DNA from: Clostridium gasigenes
GTDB lineage: Bacteria; Bacillota; Clostridia; Clostridiales; Clostridiaceae
Direction: 5' to 3'
Length of the DNA: 64,000 bases
Assembly: GCF_900104115.1 (NCBI RefSeq)
Contig: NZ_FNJM01000008.1
Span: 62,001-126,000, forward strand
Shown: piece by piece, positions 60,825 to 64,000 of the stretch
Position numbering within the stretch: position 1 is the first letter of the stretch
Layout: every line of letters starts with the position of its first letter
Program-made: the position numbers and the translations under genes
The notes under the pieces: generated by a model
What the model was told of the DNA's origin: nothing
Seen by the model: the letters and a program-made list of their open reading frames with translations, nothing else
Database searches by the model: none

Positions 60825-60862
60825 GACCGTGAATAGTTATTTTTTAAAAACTTTCTTAATTA
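60822..60862. repeat. Right half of the dispersed hairpin element
   Basis: TTAAGACCGTGAATAGTTAT then TTTTTAAAAACTTTCTTAATT. The TAGTTATTTTTT right-arm core is clear; the left arm is not. Confidence 0.4.
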
Positions 60863-60928
60863 GTTGTAACTAGATTAGATTATTTGAATATAATAAGTAA
60901 TAATGATAGTTTAGGCGGAGGAAGAGTG

Positions 60929-61174
60929 ATGGGGAAAAATAATTGTTATAAAAAAAATTGGGGCAAAGATATAAAAAAAGCAATTAGAGAAATTACAGAT
61001 TCAGTAGTTAAAAATATTTATTGTAGAACAAATTGTGGGCAAAATCAAGGTGGTTTTAATTCAGGAAAATGCTGTATATATGTACTTATAGTACTTACAT
61101 TATTATTATCCGGAATAGGTTTTTATTCGTGGATTATTATAGGGATGTTGTGCTTAATTCTACAATTTGTATAA
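60929..61174 (+). CDS. Small cysteine-rich membrane protein
   Basis: 81 residues from ATG 60929, after GGCGGAGGAAGAG (GTG 60926 is possible). A basic N-terminal half (KNNCYKKNWGKDIKKAIREI) carries cysteines in NIYCRTNCGQ and KCCIY. Two membrane segments follow (YVLIVLTLLLSGIGFY and WIIIGMLCLILQFV). I do not recognise it. The good ribosome-binding site and position between queL and rnpB suggest it is real. No signal-peptidase site is visible. Confidence 0.5.
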   Translation: MGKNNCYKKNWGKDIKKAIREITDSVVKNIYCRTNCGQNQGGFNSGKCCIYVLIVLTLLLSGIGFYSWIIIGMLCLILQFV

Positions 61175-61191
61175 GATGACAAAAAAACCAT

Positions 61192-61220
61192 TTGTGTTAC
61201 ACAAAAATTTGTGTTATTAT
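61192..61220 (+). promoter_or_regulatory. rnpB promoter
   Basis: TTGTGT (61192-61197), a 17-base spacer, TATTAT (61215-61220), placing the transcript start at about 61228, the 5' end expected for RNase P RNA. Confidence 0.6.
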
Positions 61221-61228
61221 AAATTTTG

Positions 61229-61568
61229 CAAGTAAGACATGCAATCGCTGCTAGTCTAGAACTAGGAGAGGAAAGTCCGAGCTCCATAGGGCAGGGTGCT
61301 GGATAACGTCCAGTCAAGGTGACTTGAAGGAAAGTGCAACAGAGAGATACCGCCTAAGTTTACTTAGGTAAGGGTGGAAAGGCGAGGTAAGAGCTCACCA
61401 GCGCGTTGGAGACTTCGCGGCTATGTAAACCCCACTTGGAGCAAGACCGAATAGAGAGACTTATGGGATTGCCCGTCCCGTCTCCGGGTGTGTCGCTTGA
61501 GCCTATTGGCAACGATAGGCCTAGATAGATGATTGCTTAATACAGAACTCGGCTTATGTGCTTATCTT
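61229..61568 (+). ncRNA. rnpB: RNase P RNA
   Basis: About 340 nt; the catalytic RNA that trims the 5' leader of tRNA precursors. Universally conserved blocks are present in order: GAGGAAAGTCCGAGCTCC (about 61267), AACAGAGAGATACCGCC, AGGTAAGAGCTCACCAGCG, CTTGGAGCAAGACCGAATAG, GGGTGTGTCGCTTGAGCC and CAGAACTCGGCTTAT (about 61543-61557). P1 is formed by the AAGTAAGACAT 5' end and the ATGTGCTTATCTT 3' end. It is followed by a strong terminator. Confidence 0.97.
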
Positions 61569-61576
61569 GTATATGG

Positions 61577-61611
61577 AAAACACTACGTAATTGCGTAGTG
61601 TTTTTCTTTTT
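61577..61611 (+). terminator. rnpB terminator
   Basis: AAAACACTACG, TAATTG, CGTAGTGTTTTTCTTTTT: an 11-bp stem and T-rich tail. Confidence 0.9.
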
Positions 61612-61639
61612 GTAGAAATAAAAATCTTGTGAAAAATAA

Positions 61640-61676
61640 ATTAACATATTAAATAGTTATTTTTTGAAGATAGCAA
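61640..61676. repeat. Right half of the dispersed hairpin element
   Basis: TAAATAGTTATTTTTTGAAG then ATAGC after the rnpB terminator; the right-arm core only. Confidence 0.4.
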
Positions 61677-61746
61677 AATATAAGTGCATTAAAAATACTT
61701 GAAAATAATATAATTATATTAAAGCATTTAATAAGTGAGGGCCAAA

Positions 61747-62514
61747 ATGAGAAAAAGAGTAATATATGAATTATTTATTGGTCTATTAGCTTTAATGATA
61801 TCTATTATGTTGGTTTTAGAGTTAATGATAGTATTGCCAAAGGAAGTTTTACTATCATTTTATTACATAGATTTAATTGTTTGGATTATATTTGTTATAG
61901 ATTATTTTGGAAAATTTTTATTATCAAAATATAAAACAACATTTGTCCTTGAAAATATTATAGATTTTTTTTCAATAATTCCTATGAAAACATATTTAAT
62001 AGTTTTTAGATTATTAGATTTTGCAATTTTAATAAATTCATCACAAATTATTAAAATTGTATTAATACTTAGATTAGTAGTATTAATATTAAAGTTTAAA
62101 AATAAAATAAAAGAAGCTGTCAGAATTAATAGATTTAACTATGTATTAATTTTGACTACTTTAGTCATTGTTATAAGTGCGGTTGTAATATCATTATTAG
62201 AGAAAATGAGTTTTGGAGATGCACTGTGGTGGTGCTTTGTTACCTTTACTACTGTAGGATATGGAGACGTTTTATTAACAACCTCACTTGGGAGAGTTGT
62301 AGCTGTTATTTTAATGGTGGTAGGAATAGGGTTTATAGGAATTACAACCAGCACAATTGCAATGAAAATAATTAATGGGGAAAGACGAAAAATTAAAAAT
62401 AATTTCAAGAGGGAACTAATAGAAACGGTAAAATATAAATTAGATAATTTTGATGATTTGTCAGAAGGGGATATAGATGATATTTATAAGACTTTAAAAG
62501 CATTGAAGAAATAA
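61747..62514 (+). CDS. Voltage-gated-type potassium channel
   Basis: 255 residues from ATG 61747, 5 bases after GAGGG. Six membrane segments (S1-S6). The pore loop WWCFVTFTTVGYGDV carries the K+ selectivity filter TVGYGD (about 180-185), and the last helix reads VVAVILMVVGIGFIGITTST. S4 (IIKIVLILRLVVLILKFKNK) has only scattered positive residues, so voltage sensing may be weak. A charged, coiled-coil-like tail (about 210-255) could mediate tetramer assembly. It is a lone gene. Confidence 0.9.
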   Translation: MRKRVIYELFIGLLALMISIMLVLELMIVLPKEVLLSFYYIDLIVWIIFVIDYFGKFLLSKYKTTFVLENIIDFFSIIPMKTYLIVFRLLDFAILINSSQIIKIVLILRLVVLILKFKNKIKEAVRINRFNYVLILTTLVIVISAVVISLLEKMSFGDALWWCFVTFTTVGYGDVLLTTSLGRVVAVILMVVGIGFIGITTSTIAMKIINGERRKIKNNFKRELIETVKYKLDNFDDLSEGDIDDIYKTLKALKK

Positions 62515-62622
62515 TAGCAGCAAAAATCAAATCTATTTATAGTATAATGTATTTATAGTATATTAAAGAAATTTATAATGTAAGTGAAAAAATAGAATTT
62601 TAATAGAATAGGGGAGGAAAAT

Positions 62623-63582
62623 ATGAAGAAAATAGTGCTTTTAGATGGAAAAACATTAGGTGGTCTTGATTTTTCAAGATTAGAAGAGTTTGGAAAAGTT
62701 GAATATTATGAAACAACAAGTCAAGAAGAGGTTGTTTCAAGAATTAAGGATGCAAATATAATACTTACAAATAAGGTTGTTTTAAATGAAGAAAATTTAT
62801 CCCAAGCTAAAAATTTAGAACTAATTTGTGAAACAGCAACAGGTTTTAACAATATAGATATAAAATATGCAAAAAAGAATAAAGTAGCAGTAACTAATGT
62901 AGCTGGTTATTCAACAAATGCAGTAGCTCAACATACTTTTGCAACAGTCCTTAATCTTTATGATAAACTAGCTTACTATGATGAATTTGTAAAATCAGGG
63001 AAATATGCAGCTTCAGAGTTGTTTACAGATTTAACTAAACCATTTTATGAGTTAGAAGGTAAAACATGGGGAATAGTTGGTTTTGGAGCTATAGGAAAGA
63101 AAGTAGCTAAAATAGCAGAGGCTTTTGGATCTAATATAGTTTATTATTCAACTTCAGGAAAAAATAATAACTTAGAATATAAAAGAGTAGAATTTGAGGA
63201 GTTATTAAAAACTTGCGATATAATATCAATTCATGCTCCGTTAACCGAGAAAACAAATGGATTAATGAATTATGAGGCAATTAGCAATATGAAAAAGAAT
63301 TCTATACTAGTTAATATGGGAAGAGGTCCTATAGTTGTTGAAGCGGATTTAGCAAGAGCTATTGAAGAAGAACTAATAGCAGGAGCAGCTTTAGATGTAT
63401 TTGAAGTAGAACCAATGAAAAAGGATAACCCATTATTAACTATTAAAAATAAAGAAAACTTAGTTTTAACACCTCATATAGCATGGGCAAGTGTGGAAGC
63501 TAGAGAAAGATTATTTAAAGAAGTAATAGAAAATATAAAAGCTTTTTATAAAGGTGAGAATAGAGGAAGAGTAGAACTTTAG
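62623..63582 (+). CDS. D-2-hydroxyacid dehydrogenase
   Basis: 319 residues of the D-isomer-specific 2-hydroxyacid dehydrogenase family (NAD-linked reduction of a 2-oxoacid). The dinucleotide fold is WGIVGFGAIGKKVAKIAEAF (about 147-166). Catalytic Arg is in the VNMGRGPIVVEADL region, Glu in the DVFEVEPM segment and His in LTPHIAWAS. The C-terminal SVEARERLFKEVIENI is typical. The substrate (lactate, glycerate, isocaproate and so on) cannot be told from sequence. The start follows GGGGAGG; no partner genes are adjacent. Confidence 0.9.
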   Translation: MKKIVLLDGKTLGGLDFSRLEEFGKVEYYETTSQEEVVSRIKDANIILTNKVVLNEENLSQAKNLELICETATGFNNIDIKYAKKNKVAVTNVAGYSTNAVAQHTFATVLNLYDKLAYYDEFVKSGKYAASELFTDLTKPFYELEGKTWGIVGFGAIGKKVAKIAEAFGSNIVYYSTSGKNNNLEYKRVEFEELLKTCDIISIHAPLTEKTNGLMNYEAISNMKKNSILVNMGRGPIVVEADLARAIEEELIAGAALDVFEVEPMKKDNPLLTIKNKENLVLTPHIAWASVEARERLFKEVIENIKAFYKGENRGRVEL

Positions 63583-63598
63583 AATAATTATATAAAAA

Positions 63599-63653
63599 GG
63601 GAGCTGAAAGAAGATAGAATAAAATCTGACTAGTTATTTTTCGAAGCTCCCTT
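63599..63653. repeat. Dispersed hairpin element, GGGAGCT-ended, clean copy
   Basis: GGGAGCTGAAAGAAGATAGA then ATAAAATCTGACTAGTTATT then TTTCGAAGCTCCCTTA. Perfect GGGAGCT/AGCTCCC ends, 8-10 bases before the ribosome-binding site of the next gene. The left-arm core is decayed. Confidence 0.7.
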
Positions 63654-63675
63654 ATGCTGTAAGGAGTATTAAATT

Positions 63676-64000
63676 TTGAAAAGTGTAAGGTTAGCTCAAG
63701 GATTAGATAAAGATATAGAAGATATTAGTAATCTAATATATGAAACAGAAATGCATCCAGAGTATGAATGGGGCAAGGGGACAGAAGTAGAAATGAGAAA
63801 AAGGTTAATAGAAATGTTAAAAGAAAAAGATAATAGATTTGCTCTAGATAATATTATAGTATGCAAAGAGAATGAAAACTTTATAGGGATTTTATTATCA
63901 GCAGAGGGTAAAAAAATAAAACCTTTAACTTTTAAAAGTGATATTAAATTACTTCCAATGCAATGTAATTTAGTAGAAAAAGTAAAATATGCAGTATTTA
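63676..64000 (+). CDS. GNAT-like acetyltransferase, N-terminal part
   Basis: From TTG 63676 (after AAGGAG) the frame runs open to the window edge: MKSVRLAQGLDKDIEDISNL, then ...VEMRKRLIEMLKEKDNRFALD and IIVCKENENFIGILLSAEGK. The order (substrate-facing helix, then a beta strand with VCKENENFIGIL) fits the GNAT fold start. 108 codons are visible. The CoA-binding motif would lie beyond the window, so the family call is tentative. Confidence 0.55.
   Translation, partial: MKSVRLAQGLDKDIEDISNLIYETEMHPEYEWGKGTEVEMRKRLIEMLKEKDNRFALDNIIVCKENENFIGILLSAEGKKIKPLTFKSDIKLLPMQCNLVEKVKYAVF

Noticed and set aside
1-64000. CRISPR array, prophage, insertion sequence or tRNA genes
   Set aside because: Looked for and not seen: no direct-repeat/spacer array, no integrase or transposase, no recognisable tRNA cloverleaf. 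The repeated units found are spaced irregularly and inverted, not CRISPR-like.

Overview
The window is a stretch of chromosome from a low-GC, spore-forming, anaerobic Firmicute, most likely Clostridium sensu stricto. The evidence is the strongly A+T-rich codon use, dense sporulation genes (spoIIA operon, spoVACDE, gpr, spoIIP, yqfC/yqfD, a cotS-like gene), class I heat-shock control by HrcA/CIRCE, and typical clostridial gene order (hrcA-grpE-dnaK-dnaJ ... prmA-rsmE-mtaB-hit-rpsU-yqfC-yqfD-pgpH-ybeY-dgkA-cdd-era-recO ... dgt-dnaG-rpoD-trmK-nif3). I see no prophage, transposase, CRISPR array or tRNA gene. Nearly all of it is ordinary, well-ordered core chromosome.

Layout. 1-1 kb: tail of an upstream gene, a long inverted-repeat element and a cysteine-rich orphan protein. 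1-4.1 kb (minus): nadA-nadB-nadC, with a palindromic operator on the nadA promoter. 4.3-7.2 kb: a DUF4003-like gene, dinB, deoC. 7.5-18.5 kb: a Lon-type protease with a degenerate ATPase, spoIIAA-spoIIAB-sigF, spoVAC-D-E, a P-type ATPase homologue that has lost its phosphorylation Asp, and a short ComEC. 18.5-25.2 kb: holA, rpsT (minus), gpr, spoIIP, a sporulation-adjacent hypothetical gene, lepA. 25.3-32.8 kb: patatin-like lipase (minus), hemW, then CIRCE-hrcA-grpE-dnaK-dnaJ. 33-39.5 kb: a sirohaem nitrite/sulfite reductase, a thiol peroxidase with a Fur-family box, prmA-rsmE-mtaB-hit, rpsU (too short for ordinary ORF cut-offs) and a decayed yqeY pseudogene. 39.6-51 kb: yqfC through recO, a DUF4342 protein, a CcpN-like CBS regulator and ppdK. 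51-58.1 kb: CotS-like kinase-fold protein (minus), dgt, dnaG, rpoD, trmK, nif3. 58.2-60.8 kb: a preQ1-I riboswitch heading a queuine/queuosine salvage operon (nucleoside hydrolase, ECF S component, radical SAM lyase). 60.9-64 kb: a small membrane protein, RNase P RNA, a K+ channel, a D-2-hydroxyacid dehydrogenase and the start of a GNAT-like gene.

The most unusual signal is not a gene. About twenty copies, complete or half, of a 55-100 bp imperfect-hairpin element are scattered through the intergenic spaces. The common core is AAAATAACTAGTC ... GACTAGTTATTTT, with outer ends of the type GGGAGCT/AGCTCCC, GGCATC/GATGCC or AGTCATCT/AGATGACT. In several copies the two arms have changed together and still pair, so the folded form appears to be maintained. 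Many copies sit just upstream of a ribosome-binding site. Two other points stand out: two apparent pseudoenzymes (a Lon without a Walker A motif and a P-type ATPase without the catalytic Asp) flank the spoIIA/spoVA block, and the preQ1-controlled salvage operon is compact and complete.

Starts were chosen by Shine-Dalgarno position and family N-termini, so several differ from the longest open frame. Functions come from motif and synteny recognition only; no database search was possible.
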